Both the position numbers and the translations under genes were made by a program. From Hyphomicrobiales bacterium (lineage in GTDB: Bacteria; Pseudomonadota; Alphaproteobacteria; Rhizobiales; Rhizobiaceae), in NCBI GenBank assembly GCA_900470195.1, contig UEIJ01000018.1:1-64000 (forward strand): DNA of 64,000 bases, in the 5' to 3' direction. Position 1 is the stretch's first letter, and every line of letters starts with the position of its first letter. The notes under the pieces were generated by a model. The model saw nothing but the letters and a program-made list of their open reading frames with translations, was not told where the DNA came from and did not search any database. Shown piece by piece: positions 53,793-63,381 of the stretch.

Positions 53793-54101
53793 CAAATTCC
53801 ACCTAACATATTGAATTTTAGTCATTTATAATAGATATGCTGTCGGTCCTCGCAGGTACTGTTGCGAATTAAAGACTGTTAATAATTTTTTAACCATGGC
53901 GAAAATAGATGCACGTGTGTGGCTTTTTTGCCATGGTGTTTCCTCATTTGTTGTTCACTAAGCGTCCATTAACCATTAAATCCGACAATCGGAGTTCGAG
54001 CGGAACTGGGACGCAGGCTTTTTGTGGCACCACAAAGAAAGCCCCGAGGGAAGCCTGGAGAATGCCTCTGGGGGCGGAAAACGGTAAGGCGATACGATTC
54101 G
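53793..54101 (+). other. 309-base spacer with a structured leader
   Basis: The left part is A+T-rich and should hold the promoter of the DUF882 gene. Near its end are two stem-loops: TTTGTGG-CA-CCACAAA (54021-54036) and one formed by GCCCCGAGG (54041-54049) with CCTC and GGGGC (54065-54075). They lie 26-80 bases before the ATG. Confidence 0.45.
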
Positions 54102-56078
54102 ATGAACAGCATATCGACCATTAAAGCGCGCTTTGCGAAGGTTTGGACCGGAATAAAGGCCAGGATGAAGGTATCTGCGTCCGTTCCGTCTGCCCTTGCC
54201 GTCGCTGCGGTTGTTCTGGCGCTGTCTCCTTCGCAGGCTTCGGCTGAAACCCGCTCTCTCAAGCTTTATTACGTTCATACCGGTGAAAAGGCGGAAATCG
54301 TCTTCAAGAGAAACGGTCGCTTCGATGCGCAGGGTTTGAAGAAGCTCAACGTTTTTCTGCGTGACTGGCGCCGCAACGAGCCGACCAAGATGGACCCGCG
54401 CCTGTTCGATCTGATCTGGCAGGTTTATCGCTCCACCGGGTCGAGCCAGTATATCACCGTCGTTTCCGCTTATCGTTCCCCGGCAACCAACGCCATGCTG
54501 CGTTCGCGTTCCGCCAACACCGGCGTTGCCAAGAAGAGCCAGCACATGCTTGGCCGCGCGATGGACTTTTACATTCCAGGCGTTCCTTTGGCGAAGCTGC
54601 GCGGCATCGGCATGCGCTACCAGATCGGCGGCGTCGGCTATTATCCGCGTTCCGGCTCGCCTTTCGTCCATATGGATGTCGGCAATGTCCGCTCCTGGCC
54701 GCGCATGAGCCGCCGCGAGCTGCTCGCGCTGTTCCCGGACGGCAAAACCGCTCACCTTCCCGCTGACGGCAAGCCATTGCCCGGTTATGAGCAGGCACTG
54801 GCCATGATCGAAAGGCGCAAGGCTGGTGGCGGCGAGATCATGGTGGCCAGCAATTCCTCGCCTCGTCGCAGCAAGAGCCTGTTCGGCGCGTTGTTTGGCG
54901 GTGGTGGCGCCGACGAAGAAGAAGAAAGCGGCGGTGAGGTGAGCGCTCCACCGGCGTCCGCACGTCCTGCCCGCGCAGTGCCTGCGCGTCAGGCTCCGGC
55001 GGTTCCGGAAGAGCCGGTCCAGCAGCCGCGTGAAACGATGGTTGCCGCCTTGCCTGCCCGCGAGGCTCCGGTGCCGATGCAGGCGCCGCGTCCGGAAGCC
55101 GGGCTTGATGCCCAGGCGCAGGCCGCCACGGAAATTCCGGTGGCCGCGCTCAATGTTCCGATTCCGGCCCGCAAACCGGCAATGGCGCCGCAGGATGCCG
55201 TGGCGCTCGCCGCAGCCGAACCTGCCGCCGCCGCCCGCGCCGCCGTGGATGCAAACACGGTTCAGGTTGCCGATGCCGGCACGCCTTCGCCGCTGATGAA
55301 CGGTTTTGTGCCGGTGCCATCCGCTCGCCCGCAGCTTGAAACGGATAATATGCAGCTTGCCGCCGCAGTGATCCCGTCAGCACGTCCGACGCGTCCAGGC
55401 GAAAAACCTGCCGCAAGCGGCCAGGATGCGATTGCCGCGCTGGTCAACAGCGAGCAGGCCGAGCCGACACAAGTCGCCGAGGCTGGCAATGTTGACGTGC
55501 CGCAGCCGGGTGAAACGGCAGCTTTCCCGCTGCCGAAGGAAGCACCGCGTGCCAATACACAACTTGCCCTGCTTTCCAAGAAGGACGAGATCGGCGAGCT
55601 GATTGCACCGCCTTCCGACGATTATTATGACAACAAGCCTGTGGCAGACGCTGCGCCGAAACAGGCTCCGGCAGCCGTGCAGACGGCTTCGGTGGCCCGC
55701 ACGGCGCCAGCCAAGCCGACGGCCAGGGCTTCAGCCGCCGCCCATAAGCAGGTTGCAGCGATCGGCATGGCGGCGGAAACAGGCGTTCGCACCACTGCAA
55801 AGGGCGGACGCTACATTGCCAAGACCCAATCCAAGCCGCGCGCGGTCGTCCAGCCCGCTGTAATGCCGACTTCGGAAGTCGCGCTGTCGACGGAATCCGT
55901 TTCCAGCACTGTGCCAGTCACAAACCCGGTTCTCCGCAACGACGCCCTGCGTTCCGCGCCAGCCATGGTCTACACGGCAGGTTTCCAGCGCGGCAATCTG
56001 CCGACCGAACGCGCCAACCAGTTCAGCGGCAATGCCGTGACCTTCCTGACCGTGGCCAAGTTCACGGAAACCAACTGA
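54102..56078 (+). CDS. DUF882 (M15-like) peptidoglycan peptidase with long Pro/Ala-rich tail
   Basis: A 658-residue protein. Signal peptide about 20-47 (ending SQASAE). The DUF882/peptidase M15_3 domain (about 50-215) keeps the zinc-site pattern: VVSAYRSPATNAML, SQHMLGRAMDFY (His and Asp) and FVHMDVG (His). Such domains are VanY/DacA-like DD-carboxypeptidases acting on peptidoglycan. The remaining 430 residues are low-complexity Ala/Pro/Glu/Val, with repeated PARxAP, VPxPxARP and TRPGEKPA units, ending in a short conserved-looking NQFSGNAVTFLTVAKFTETN. The start at 54102 gives the signal peptide; the frame is open upstream through the leader. Confidence 0.85.
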   Translation: MNSISTIKARFAKVWTGIKARMKVSASVPSALAVAAVVLALSPSQASAETRSLKLYYVHTGEKAEIVFKRNGRFDAQGLKKLNVFLRDWRRNEPTKMDPRLFDLIWQVYRSTGSSQYITVVSAYRSPATNAMLRSRSANTGVAKKSQHMLGRAMDFYIPGVPLAKLRGIGMRYQIGGVGYYPRSGSPFVHMDVGNVRSWPRMSRRELLALFPDGKTAHLPADGKPLPGYEQALAMIERRKAGGGEIMVASNSSPRRSKSLFGALFGGGGADEEEESGGEVSAPPASARPARAVPARQAPAVPEEPVQQPRETMVAALPAREAPVPMQAPRPEAGLDAQAQAATEIPVAALNVPIPARKPAMAPQDAVALAAAEPAAAARAAVDANTVQVADAGTPSPLMNGFVPVPSARPQLETDNMQLAAAVIPSARPTRPGEKPAASGQDAIAALVNSEQAEPTQVAEAGNVDVPQPGETAAFPLPKEAPRANTQLALLSKKDEIGELIAPPSDDYYDNKPVADAAPKQAPAAVQTASVARTAPAKPTARASAAAHKQVAAIGMAAETGVRTTAKGGRYIAKTQSKPRAVVQPAVMPTSEVALSTESVSSTVPVTNPVLRNDALRSAPAMVYTAGFQRGNLPTERANQFSGNAVTFLTVAKFTETN

Positions 56079-56106
56079 TCGCCGGTCAGATCAAATAAAT
56101 CAAAAG

Positions 56107-56133
56107 AAAAGGGGCCCCGAAGGCCCCTTTTTA
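56107..56133. terminator. Bidirectional terminator between the DUF882 and eda genes
   Basis: AAAAGGGGCC-CCGAA-GGCCCCTTTT, a 10-bp stem extended by T-runs on both strands, between convergent genes. Confidence 0.92.
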
Positions 56134-56152
56134 TATTCCCGTTTGGGCTCGC

Positions 56153-56791
56153 TCAGCCTTTCAGTCCGGCTGCTTCGCTCGCAAGCTTCGTGATAGCGTC
56201 CCAATCACCTGCCTCAACCAGTTCCTTCGGCGCAACCCAAGAGCCGCCGACGCAAACAACATTCGGCAGCGAGAGGTAATTTTTGGCATTGGCAAGGCTG
56301 ATGCCGCCCGTCGGGCAGAAGAACGTTCCGGCAAGCGGCGAGGAGAGCGCCTTCAGGAACGATGCGCCGCCTGCCTGTTCAGCCGGGAAGAATTTCAGGT
56401 GGGTGTAACCTTCCTCACGCAGCGCCAGCATCTCGCTCGGCGTAATCGCGGCGGGCAAAAGCGGCACGTCGCTGTCGTTGGCGGCGGCAACGATATATTT
56501 CGTAGCGCCGGGGCTTACGATGAAGCGCGAACCCGCCTTCGCCGCATCCTCATACTGCTTGGCGTTGAGGATCGTACCGGCGCCGACGATTGCTTCCGGC
56601 ACTTCAGACGCGACGGCACGGATAGCGTCGAGCGCAGCTGCGGTGCGCAAGGTGATCTCGATGGCGGGCAATCCACCCTTGGCAAGCGCACGCGCCAGGG
56701 GAACAGCATGTTCCACCCTGTCGATCAACAGAACCGGGATGACCGGCTGGCCTGTCATGATGGGAACGAGAAGATCGGTTTTCTGGGTCAT
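56153..56791 (-). CDS. eda: 2-keto-3-deoxy-6-phosphogluconate aldolase
   Basis: A 212-residue class I aldolase. Glu45 lies in PAIEITLRT and the Schiff-base Lys133 in HLKFFPAEQAGG; CPTGGISLANA binds phosphate. It splits KDPG to pyruvate and glyceraldehyde 3-phosphate in the Entner-Doudoroff pathway. No edd gene is visible here. Confidence 0.94.
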   Translation of the reverse strand: MTQKTDLLVPIMTGQPVIPVLLIDRVEHAVPLARALAKGGLPAIEITLRTAAALDAIRAVASEVPEAIVGAGTILNAKQYEDAAKAGSRFIVSPGATKYIVAAANDSDVPLLPAAITPSEMLALREEGYTHLKFFPAEQAGGASFLKALSSPLAGTFFCPTGGISLANAKNYLSLPNVVCVGGSWVAPKELVEAGDWDAITKLASEAAGLKG

Positions 56792-56869
56792 CGGCTTGCT
56801 CGGCTGTTTGAGTGGATAAATCGATTTAAATCCCTGTCGGCGGTTTGTCCACCGCCGAAAGGTACTTGT

Positions 56870-57481
56870 TCATGCGGCTCTTTTAAGAGTGTCGAGCTGT
56901 TTTTGCCAGCGCTGATAGGCATCGGCCATCCGCTTGTCATATTCGTTGCGGGCAAATGCAGGGCCATTGTAGCGTCGGGCGAATTCCCGCCAGTTGCGGG
57001 TTTTCAGAACCTCAAGAAGCTCTGCTTTTTCGACAAAGCGTAGCATCAGCCGCGCTTGTCCGGCTACCGATTGGCGTGCTTCCGCGACAAAGTCCTCGAT
57101 GGTTAGGTAGCCAAGCCATTCCCAATGCGCACCCATGACCTGCCCCAGCCCCCAGGAGGTGGATTCAAGCGCCGCCTTCTTGTTCAACCCCATCGCTCGC
57201 TCAAGCAGGAGCCAGCGTTCGCCTTGCGATTTCGGATTGCGTATGCGGCCTGCAACCGGCGCCGACAGGCCGTTGCTCCTCGCATAATCGCGCAGGCGTC
57301 CGGAAAGCCTGCGGTCGAAATAATGCCCCTCGAACCGGATAGCCGGTTCCTTGCCGCCGTTAACGTCATAGAGCGCGCGACCGCCGCTCTCCACTTCCGC
57401 AATCGCCAGCAAAGCCGCCGGATCAATGTTTGCTTCATTCGCCATCACTGTCAGGGCTGCGATCGTCTGGCTGTCGAACAT
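56870..57481 (-). CDS. DUF3380 N-acetylmuramidase-like protein
   Basis: A 203-residue protein consisting of little more than a DUF3380 (N-acetylmuramidase) domain: LLAIAEVESGG with the likely catalytic Glu, AIRFEGHYFDRRL, STSWGLGQVMGAHWEWLGY and FARRYNGPAFARNEYDKRM near the end. The domain is common in phage endolysins. There is no signal peptide and no phage gene nearby, so this may be a captured lysin or a component released with help from another system. Confidence 0.82.
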   Translation of the reverse strand: MFDSQTIAALTVMANEANIDPAALLAIAEVESGGRALYDVNGGKEPAIRFEGHYFDRRLSGRLRDYARSNGLSAPVAGRIRNPKSQGERWLLLERAMGLNKKAALESTSWGLGQVMGAHWEWLGYLTIEDFVAEARQSVAGQARLMLRFVEKAELLEVLKTRNWREFARRYNGPAFARNEYDKRMADAYQRWQKQLDTLKRAA

Positions 57482-57611
57482 GTACTGCTCCTCAAAAATT
57501 GGACTTCAAGCCTGATTTTGAGGTGACTTCGCCGCATGAGGATAAAGTTGACTTGAATTCGCCGTTTGCGGGGATTAGTTGCGGGATGAATTTTCAAAGA
57601 AGACTGGACCG

Positions 57612-58529
57612 ATGAGCAATTTGCCTTTCACCGTTGCCGCCCTTTATTGCTTTGCGCCGCTACCGCAATATGAGAGCCTGCGCGAGCCGCTGGCTCAGCT
57701 TTGCTGCTCGAATGGCATCAAGGGAACGCTGCTTCTGGCGGCGGAAGGCATCAACGGGACGGTCGCAGGCACTGCCGAGGCGATTGAAAAGCTCGTGCAG
57801 CACATCACGGCAATCCCCGGTCTGGCGCAGCCCGAACTCAAATATTCCCATGCGAGCGAAATGCCGTTCCACCGCATGAAGGTGCGTCTGAAGCGCGAGA
57901 TCGTCACCATGGGTGTCGAGGGTATCGATCCGCTGAAAAGCGTCGGCACCTATGTCGCGCCGCAGGATTGGAACGCGCTCATTGCCGATGAGAACACCGT
58001 CGTGGTCGACACGCGCAACGATTATGAATATGCCATCGGCACTTTCGAAGGGGCGATCGATCCGCAAACCAAGACTTTTCGTGAATTTCCCGAATGGGTC
58101 GAGCAGAACCGCGACAAGCTGGAAGGCAAGAAGATTGCCATGTTCTGCACGGGTGGCATTCGCTGCGAAAAGGCAACGGCCTTCGTCAAGGGACTGGGCT
58201 TCGAGGATGTCTTCCATCTCAAGGGCGGCATCCTGAAATATCTGGAGGAAGTGCCCCGCGAGGAAAGCATGTGGAATGGCGAATGCTTCGTGTTCGATGA
58301 GCGCGTGGCGGTTGGCCATGGCCTTGCTGAAAGCGACGTGGAACTTTGCCGCGCCTGCCGCCGCCCGATTTCGCCGGAAGACAAGCTTTCGCAGTTTTTC
58401 GAGGAGGGCGTTTCGTGTGCCGGTTGCTATGACGAGCGTTCGCCGGAAGATCGCGCCCGTTATGCGGAGCGCCAGAAGCAGGTAAAACTTGCCGAGAAGC
58501 GCGGGGCGCACAAGCATATCGGCAGTTGA
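57612..58529 (+). CDS. trhO: tRNA uridine-34 hydroxylase (TrhO), rhodanese family
   Basis: A 305-residue protein: N-terminal acylphosphatase-like domain (about 5-100, with [14 protein letters not shown]), then a rhodanese domain (about 120-220) with [15 protein letters not shown] and the active Cys179 in [12 protein letters not shown], then a C-terminal Cys-rich region ([21 protein letters not shown]). TrhO uses oxygen to make 5-hydroxyuridine at the wobble position of tRNAs. The ATG at 57612 (MSNLPFTV) is the family start; an upstream frame extension lies in the promoter region. Confidence 0.92.
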   Translation: MSNLPFTVAALYCFAPLPQYESLREPLAQLCCSNGIKGTLLLAAEGINGTVAGTAEAIEKLVQHITAIPGLAQPELKYSHASEMPFHRMKVRLKREIVTMGVEGIDPLKSVGTYVAPQDWNALIADENTVVVDTRNDYEYAIGTFEGAIDPQTKTFREFPEWVEQNRDKLEGKKIAMFCTGGIRCEKATAFVKGLGFEDVFHLKGGILKYLEEVPREESMWNGECFVFDERVAVGHGLAESDVELCRACRRPISPEDKLSQFFEEGVSCAGCYDERSPEDRARYAERQKQVKLAEKRGAHKHIGS

Positions 58530-58815
58530 GCGGAACAGTTCCTTTGCCGCAGGCCCGTGGGCTAGCCAAACAAATCTACTCGCACTATGGTAAGCTCGAT
58601 TCTGGAACGATCTGAATTCGTTGTGGAATTTTGGGCGGCTTTTGCATGGACGCCCGTGCATCAAGGGTCTGACGGCATCCGGGTCGCGTTTGCCTCCATC
58701 ACACCCATCATCGCAAGTCAGGGCATGGGAAATCTCCGATGCCCGCGCAGAAACAGCGCCGATTTTCCGGCGGATGATGGTTTGCCTGCTGTTGCAGGCG
58801 ATATGGAGGATATTC

Positions 58816-59571
58816 ATGAAGAAACTTATCGCCGCATTTCTCATCACCGTTGCTGCGGGCGCCGCCTCGGTCGCTCATGCTGCCGAGAAGGTAACGGTTT
58901 TCGCCGCCGCCAGCATGAAGGATGTTATTGAAGAAGCCGCCAGACAGATGAAGGCCAAGGATGGCACGGAGATCGTGGCTTCCTTCGCGTCCTCGTCGGT
59001 TTTGGCCAAGCAGATCGAGCAGGGCGCACCGGCGCAGATTTTCATTTCCGCCGATCTCGACTGGATGGATTATGTCGAAAAGGCCGAGGCCATCGACAAG
59101 GCTTCGCGCAAGGTGATCGCCGGCAATGCGCTGGTGATCGCGACGCAGAAGGAGACGCCGAAAGGCGAGGCCAAGGAGCTTTTGAGCGCCGGCCGTTTCG
59201 CCATGGGCGACCCGTCCAATGTTCCGGCAGGCAAGTATGGCAAGGCAGCACTTGAAAAGCTCGGTATCTGGAAAGATGTCGAAAAGAACGCGGTCTTTGC
59301 CGAGAATGTGCGCGTTGCGCTGCAATATGTCAGTCGCGCCGAGGTGAAGGCGGCCATCGTCTATGCATCGGACCGTGCCGCGGCGCCGGAACTGGTGGAA
59401 GCCTATCGCTTCCCGGCATCGAGCCACGCCCCGATCCTCTATCCGGCAGCGCTTGTTGCAAAGAACGAAACCGATGCCGCCAAGGCTTTCCTCGCTTTCC
59501 TTGAAAGCGATGTCGGTCAGGCGATCATCAAGGACAAGGGCTTTGTGGGCGCTGCGGAGGCGGCTCAGTAA
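58816..59571 (+). CDS. modA: Molybdate-binding periplasmic protein
   Basis: A 251-residue binding protein. Signal peptide 1-22 (ending VAHA), then TVFAAASMKDVIEEAA, VASFASSSVLAKQIEQGAPA (oxyanion-binding serines), MGDPSNVPAGKYGKAAL and AIVYASDRAAAP. It captures molybdate or tungstate for ModBC. GGAGGA lies 5 bases before the ATG. First gene of modABC. I could not find a ModE box or a molybdenum-cofactor riboswitch in the 286 bases before it. Confidence 0.95.
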   Translation: MKKLIAAFLITVAAGAASVAHAAEKVTVFAAASMKDVIEEAARQMKAKDGTEIVASFASSSVLAKQIEQGAPAQIFISADLDWMDYVEKAEAIDKASRKVIAGNALVIATQKETPKGEAKELLSAGRFAMGDPSNVPAGKYGKAALEKLGIWKDVEKNAVFAENVRVALQYVSRAEVKAAIVYASDRAAAPELVEAYRFPASSHAPILYPAALVAKNETDAAKAFLAFLESDVGQAIIKDKGFVGAAEAAQ

Positions 59572-59572
59572 A

Positions 59573-60256
59573 ATGATCGAAGGCAATCTCTGGCAAATCG
59601 TCCTGCTGTCGCTCCGGGTTGCCGGGATAGCCATCATCGTCGCTCTGCCGGTTGCATTTGTCGTTGCATGGCTTCTTGCCCGGTTCAACTTTCCGGGCAA
59701 GTCGCTGGCGCAGGCCATCGTCACCATGCCGCTGGTTCTGCCCCCGGTGGTGACGGGCTATCTGCTTTTGATCCTGTTTGGTGCGCGTGGAGCGTTTGGT
59801 GCTCCGTTGCAGGAATGGTTTGGCCTTTCCTTTTCCTTTCGCTGGACGGGCGCTGCCCTTGCTGCCGGCGTTATGGCTTTTCCGCTGCTCGTTCGCCCGA
59901 TCCGGCTTTCAATAGAGGGACTGGATCGCGGGTTGGAGGAAGCGGCGCGAACGCTTGGAGCCAACCGGCTCACGGCCTTTTTCACTGTCATCCTGCCGCC
60001 GCTGCTGCCGGGCGTGCTTGCGGGCGGGGTGCTGGGCTTTGCCAAGGCGCTGGGCGAGTTCGGCGCCACGATCACCTTCGTGTCCAACATTCCGGGCGAA
60101 ACGCAGACGCTTTCGCTTGCCATCTATGCCCTGATGCAGACCCCATCCGGCGATGCGGAAGCCTTCCGGCTCATTGCCATATCCGCAGCCATCTCAATTA
60201 TTGCCGTAGTGCTCTCCGAATGGCTGCAGCGCAGGCTTGCAGGAGCGGCAAAATGA
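59573..60256 (+). CDS. modB: Molybdate ABC transporter permease
   Basis: A 227-residue permease with five spans and the EAA loop EEAARTLGANRLTAFFTVILP. It starts one base after the modA stop and overlaps modC by 4 bases (ATGA). Confidence 0.95.
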   Translation: MIEGNLWQIVLLSLRVAGIAIIVALPVAFVVAWLLARFNFPGKSLAQAIVTMPLVLPPVVTGYLLLILFGARGAFGAPLQEWFGLSFSFRWTGAALAAGVMAFPLLVRPIRLSIEGLDRGLEEAARTLGANRLTAFFTVILPPLLPGVLAGGVLGFAKALGEFGATITFVSNIPGETQTLSLAIYALMQTPSGDAEAFRLIAISAAISIIAVVLSEWLQRRLAGAAK

Positions 60257-61332
60257 GCGGACTTTCCGTTTCGATTGAAGGGCGCAATGGCAAATTCGCT
60301 GTCGAGGCCGATTTTGCCGCCGATTGGGGCGTGACCGCTTTGTTCGGCCATTCAGGCGCAGGCAAGACGACTTTGCTGAAAATGATTGCCGGAACGCTCC
60401 GCCCGGAGAGCGGACGCATTGCTGTGGGCAATTTCACGCTGTTCGATGCGGAAAAAGGCATAAACCTGCCGCCGGAAAAGCGCCGTATCGGCTATGTTTT
60501 TCAGGAAGCACGGCTTTTCCCGCATATGAACGTCAAGCGCAACCTGACTTATGCGCGCTGGGCTGGACATAGACAGGCTACCCGCAGCTTTGATGAGGTG
60601 GTGGCGCTGCTCGGCATCGATCATCTTCTTGACAGGCGGCCATCGACGCTTTCGGGCGGTGAGCGCCAGCGTGTCGCCATCGGGCGCGCGCTTCTGTCCG
60701 ATCCCGCGCTGCTTTTGCTGGATGAGCCGCTTTCCTCACTCGACCATGCACGCAGGCAGGAAATATTGCCCTTTATCGAACGTCTTCGCGATGAAAGTCA
60801 TGTGCCGATCGTCTATGTGAGCCATGAAATCGATGAAGTCGCGCGGCTTGCCGACCAGATCGTGCTTCTGTCCGCTGGCCGGGTGACGGCGAGCGGGGCG
60901 GCGACAGATGTATTTCCGCTGATCGACGCCGAGGGCGAGGGCGGCGGTGTGCTGCTGGAAGGGCTGGTTTCGTCCTACGACGAGCGCTACAAGCTGGCGG
61001 AAATCGATCTTGGCGGCGCATCGTTCCAGCTCAGCGATGCAGGGCTGAAACAGGATATGCATGTGCGGCTGCGCGTGCGTGCGCGCGACGTCTCCATTGC
61101 GCGCAAGGCGCCGGAAGCGATCAGCATACGCAACCTGCTGCCGGTTACAGTGACGTCCATCACGACCGATGACGGCCCCAACGCCTATGTTTCGCTGGAC
61201 TTTCAGGGGCGTCGTCTTGGTGCACGGCTGACGCGACGCTCAGTCGACGAACTTGCGCTGCAATCGGGTGACCGTGTGGTGGCGCTGGTGAAGGCGGTTT
61301 CGGTGGACCGGGCGGCTATTCGGGAAAAATGA
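60253..61332 (+). CDS. modC: Molybdate ABC transporter ATPase
   Basis: A 359-residue ATPase: Walker A FGHSGAGKTTL, signature LSGGERQRVAIGRAL, Walker B LLLLDEPLSSLD, and a C-terminal TOBE (molybdate-binding) domain (about 290-355; ISIRNLLPVTVTSI, RLGARLTRRSVDEL) that senses molybdate in the cytosol. Confidence 0.96.
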   Translation: MSGLSVSIEGRNGKFAVEADFAADWGVTALFGHSGAGKTTLLKMIAGTLRPESGRIAVGNFTLFDAEKGINLPPEKRRIGYVFQEARLFPHMNVKRNLTYARWAGHRQATRSFDEVVALLGIDHLLDRRPSTLSGGERQRVAIGRALLSDPALLLLDEPLSSLDHARRQEILPFIERLRDESHVPIVYVSHEIDEVARLADQIVLLSAGRVTASGAATDVFPLIDAEGEGGGVLLEGLVSSYDERYKLAEIDLGGASFQLSDAGLKQDMHVRLRVRARDVSIARKAPEAISIRNLLPVTVTSITTDDGPNAYVSLDFQGRRLGARLTRRSVDELALQSGDRVVALVKAVSVDRAAIREK

Positions 61333-61403
61333 CGCGGGAACAATAATCCGGTTTTCGCCCCGCCTCTTTTATGCTCCTGTCTCTGTCGAATGGGAGAATA
61401 TGC

Positions 61404-62081
61404 ATGGCTGATTTGCAGAACTGGACGCCGCGCCCAAAGCCGGAACGCAAGCTACTCGAAGGCCGCTATGTACGGTTGGAGCCGCTGGACCCCGAGAAGC
61501 ATGGCGATGAACTGTTTGCCGCTTCCTCGGTGGAGGATGCAGACCGGCGCTTCACCTGGCTGTTCGAGTTTCCCCCTGCGACCCGTGCAGAATTCGAGCC
61601 GTGGCTGGAAAAGGCATCCAAAAGCGACGATCCGCTGTTTTTCGCGGTCATCGACAAGGCGAGCGGCAAGGTTGCCGGACGGCAGGCGTTGATGCGCATC
61701 GACCCCGTCCATGGCGTGATCGAGATAGGCAGCATTTACTGGGGGCCGCTGATTTCGCGCCAACCGGCAGCAACCGAAGCGCAGTTCCTGTTCATGCAGT
61801 ATATTTTCGACGAGCTTGGCTATCGCCGCTATGAATGGAAGTGCCACAATGAAAACGGGCCTTCCAAGCGGGCTGCCGAGCGTTTCGGCTTTCAGTTCGA
61901 GGGAGTATTCCGCCAGCATATGGTAGCGAAAGGCAAGAACCGCGATACGGCGTGGTTCTCCATTCTCGACAGCGAATGGCCTGCCTTGAGACAAGCCTAT
62001 CAGGCATGGCTTGCGCCGGAAAACTTTGATAGTGACGGCCAGCAGAAGAAGAAGCTGGAGGAGTTTCGTGATCTTGGCTGA
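61404..62081 (+). CDS. GNAT family N-acetyltransferase (RimJ/RimL-like)
   Basis: A 225-residue acetyltransferase: GRYVRLEPLDPEKHGDELF (N-terminal strand), IEIGSIYWGPLISRQPAATE (acetyl-CoA pocket), RYEWKCHNENGPSKRAAERFGF and EGVFRQHMVAKGKNRDTAWF. It resembles the RimJ/RimL branch, which acetylates protein N-termini, small molecules or antibiotics. GGGAG lies 9 bases before the ATG at 61404. A small membrane-protein gene overlaps its end. Confidence 0.85.
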   Translation: MADLQNWTPRPKPERKLLEGRYVRLEPLDPEKHGDELFAASSVEDADRRFTWLFEFPPATRAEFEPWLEKASKSDDPLFFAVIDKASGKVAGRQALMRIDPVHGVIEIGSIYWGPLISRQPAATEAQFLFMQYIFDELGYRRYEWKCHNENGPSKRAAERFGFQFEGVFRQHMVAKGKNRDTAWFSILDSEWPALRQAYQAWLAPENFDSDGQQKKKLEEFRDLG

Positions 62082-62277
62082 GCGTAAGAAGAGCAACCCG
62101 GCAATCGCCGCCGCCGTCATTCTGATCGGCTTCGGGGTGCTTGCCTATTTCGTGCCGAGCATCATGCTGGCACTGGGCGAGCGTTCGCAAATCGCAGCGA
62201 TCATCTTCCCGATCGTCTTTGTTCTGGGTTTCTTCGCCATTTTCTGGCTACGCTCGAAGCGGCAGAACAAGGATTGA
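62068..62277 (+). CDS. Small two-span membrane protein overlapping the GNAT gene
   Basis: A 69-residue protein starting at a GTG with GGAGGAG 4 bases upstream, overlapping the GNAT gene by 14 bases. Two spans: PAIAAAVILIGFGVLAYFVP (about 11-30) and IAAIIFPIVFVLGFFAIFWL (about 42-61), with a basic tail. A TTG at 62074 is another possible start. Function unknown; its last base abuts the end of the convergent metal exporter gene. Confidence 0.7.
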   Translation: MILAERKKSNPAIAAAVILIGFGVLAYFVPSIMLALGERSQIAAIIFPIVFVLGFFAIFWLRSKRQNKD

Positions 62278-63381
62278 TCACCCGACCAGTGAGGCGCTGA
62301 GAAGCAATGCGCCCGTCAATGCGATGAAAAGGGCGGCAGCGACTTCGATTACCGCCTTCAGGCGACCCGACATGGCCCTGCTGCCCGCAAAGCGCAGCGC
62401 CGTGTTTTTGGCGGTCACGGCCAGTGTAGCGAGGACCGCTACCGTGATGAACGTGCCGAAGGCCATCGCGAAGACCGAGAGCAGTCCGCCAACCATCAGG
62501 CCATTCAACAAAGCGAAAGTCAGCACGATCAGCGCGCCGGAGCAGGGACGCAGGCCCACGGAGAAAATCGCCGACCAGGCCGTTTTCCAGTTGAAGTCTT
62601 CGCCCAGCGTCGACGGATCGGCAATATGGGCGTTGCCGCATGCGGCGCACACATCGCCTTCGCCGATGAAGACATGATCCGATGCCGCGGCGGTCGCGGG
62701 TTTGTAGTTGAGCTTGACCGTGCTGCCGGCTGCTGCCGCGCGCGTGGATTGCGAAATACTCCCCTGCCAGGCTGGACCGGAAGCCATTGCCGGTTCGGGT
62801 GCTGCGGCAAAGAGCGACGCGGCGGGTCCGCGGTTTGAACTGTCCTGCTTCCTGAAAAGCAGCGGCAGCTTGCGGACCAGAAGCCAGAGACCGAAAAACA
62901 GCACAAGCGCAAAGCTCGCAATTTCCATGTAGCGTGCGGTCTGGTTCATGGAGATGCCGGTGCCGCGCAGCAGGAACCATGCGAGGCCGACGACGGCAAT
63001 CGCCATGATCGCTTGCAAAAGCGATGAAATAAACGACAGGAAGATACCGCGCCGCAGCGCCGTTTCATTGGCGATCATATAGGACGAGATGACGGCCTTG
63101 CCGTGGCCCGGCCCTGCTGCATGAAAAATCCCGTAGATGAAGGAAAGCCCGACCAACACCGAAGCCTGCCATGGGTCCTCACGCATCGCTTTCAGCGCGT
63201 TGGTCATGGCGAGATAAAACGAGCGCTGCTGCTCGTTCATCCAGAGAATGAGATGCGCGAAAGGCCCGGACGGCTTCATCGCCACCTCATTCGCGCCAAT
63301 GCCGAGCGATGACTGCGCATAGGCTTGCGCAACGATCACCGTGAGACAGAGGGTCATAATGAGGGTAGCCGGTTTTCTCAT
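62278..63381 (-). CDS. NicO-family nickel/cobalt exporter
   Basis: A 367-residue transporter. Signal or first span about 5-22. GIFHAAGPGHGKAVISSYM (about 84-102) is the NicO-family metal site; six further spans follow, with ETALRRGIFLSFISSLLQA and GLRPCSGALIVLTFALLNG. A cytosolic loop (about 170-255) carries a possible metal-binding CAACGNAH. It probably exports nickel or cobalt, or imports nickel. Its ATG at 63381 overlaps the stop of the DUF1007 gene upstream by one base (TGATG). Confidence 0.88.
   Translation of the reverse strand: MRKPATLIMTLCLTVIVAQAYAQSSLGIGANEVAMKPSGPFAHLILWMNEQQRSFYLAMTNALKAMREDPWQASVLVGLSFIYGIFHAAGPGHGKAVISSYMIANETALRRGIFLSFISSLLQAIMAIAVVGLAWFLLRGTGISMNQTARYMEIASFALVLFFGLWLLVRKLPLLFRKQDSSNRGPAASLFAAAPEPAMASGPAWQGSISQSTRAAAAGSTVKLNYKPATAAASDHVFIGEGDVCAACGNAHIADPSTLGEDFNWKTAWSAIFSVGLRPCSGALIVLTFALLNGLMVGGLLSVFAMAFGTFITVAVLATLAVTAKNTALRFAGSRAMSGRLKAVIEVAAALFIALTGALLLSASLVG

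Noticed and set aside
58530..58815. ModE box or molybdenum-cofactor riboswitch before modA
   Set aside because: No TATA-rich ModE dyad and no convincing riboswitch core was found by eye.
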